Below, piece by piece: positions 63,845 to 64,000 of a stretch of DNA of 64,000 bases. The notes under the pieces were generated by a model. The model was not told the DNA's origin. It was given only the letters and a program-made list of their open reading frames with translations, and searched no databases. Position 1 is the first letter of the stretch. Every line of letters starts with the position of its first letter. The DNA comes from Burkholderiaceae bacterium DAT-1. GTDB lineage: Bacteria; Pseudomonadota; Gammaproteobacteria; Burkholderiales; Chitinimonadaceae. The position numbers were made by a program, and so were the translations under genes. The stretch is taken from the NCBI GenBank assembly GCA_019084025.1, contig JAHRBI010000006.1, positions 186,001-250,000 on the forward strand. The letters run 5' to 3'.

Positions 63845-64000
63845 TCACGCCGAAATATCGACAGAATTACCCAGATTCGGCGGATTACTGGCAACTTGCG
63901 GTAAGGCCTGCAGCAGCTGCAAAGCAGCCTGCTGTTGCATATCCATCGACTTTTTCATCACCAGCAGAGTGGTAGCCAGCTCAGTTTGTTGCGCTGCGTT
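63845..64000 (-). CDS. C-terminal part of a YjfB-like putative motility protein (partial)
   Basis: Fifty-one codons plus TGA, open to the window edge. The translated end (LLVMKKSMDMQQQAALQLLQ, then NPPNLGNSVDISA) matches the pattern of short YjfB family proteins, annotated as putative motility proteins. Its start lies beyond the window. Confidence 0.7.
   Translation of the reverse strand, partial: NAAQQTELATTLLVMKKSMDMQQQAALQLLQALPQVASNPPNLGNSVDISA

Noticed and set aside
63754-63975. 73-codon plus-strand frame at the right end
   Set aside because: It lies opposite the YjfB-like coding end and has no ribosome binding site or family likeness.

Overview
The window reads as chromosome of a Gram-negative bacterium, most likely a betaproteobacterium. 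The evidence is moderate-to-high GC coding sequence, TonB-dependent receptors, the uvrA / MFS / ssb neighbourhood, a dinG-mltG-tmk run and an SfnR-type sigma-54 activator. The genus cannot be fixed from sequence alone. No rRNA, tRNA, CRISPR array or intact insertion sequence was seen.

Layout. 1-4150: the edge of an unknown gene, an exported amidohydrolase with a CIA30-like tail, and a DesK/DesR-like two-component pair. 4197-22540 (all minus strand): an N-acetylgalactosamine (GalNAc) utilisation locus. It holds an AgaR-like DeoR repressor, a KbaZ-type aldolase subunit, a Gfo/Idh protein, a complete sugar ABC importer, a ROK kinase, AgaS, a large TonB-dependent receptor and a NagA/AgaA deacetylase, joined to two exported peptidases (S9 and DUF885). 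Three transcription units carry similar TTTCG(T/C)TT sites that may bind the repressor. 22653-28900: housekeeping genes (uvrA, MFS, ssb, small exported proteins). 28901-35365: an accessory stretch with VOC and GNAT enzymes, small membrane or secreted proteins of unknown role, an immunity-like protein and two diverged copies of a repeat.

35366-55600 is the most interesting part. A sulfate-binding protein gene and an SfnR-like sigma-54 activator without a sensor domain lie next to five transcription units that each begin with a -24/-12 sigma-54 promoter (TGGCAN-N5-YTGC). These units encode (i) an exported metallo-beta-lactamase-fold enzyme, (ii) an exported rhodanese-like protein lacking the catalytic Cys, (iii) a TonB-dependent receptor, (iv) a DUF1549/DUF1553 protein, a Tat-exported DUF1501 protein, three class II (cytochrome c'-like) c-type cytochromes and an exported peroxiredoxin, and (v) a dedicated TonB-ExbB-ExbD motor. 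A near-identical palindrome (TGCTGCAWATGCAGCA) sits upstream of three of the five promoters and is a good candidate enhancer. An amino-acid-type ABC importer without an ATPase lies inside the region. I propose a sulfur-limitation regulon for outer-membrane uptake and periplasmic, cytochrome-coupled processing of an unidentified substrate, perhaps an organosulfur compound. The substrate and chemistry are inference.

55756-64000: a truncated EAL-like protein, a secreted M4 metallopeptidase, a YghU-like glutathione transferase, tmk, mltG, a DinG-family helicase and the end of a YjfB-like motility protein.
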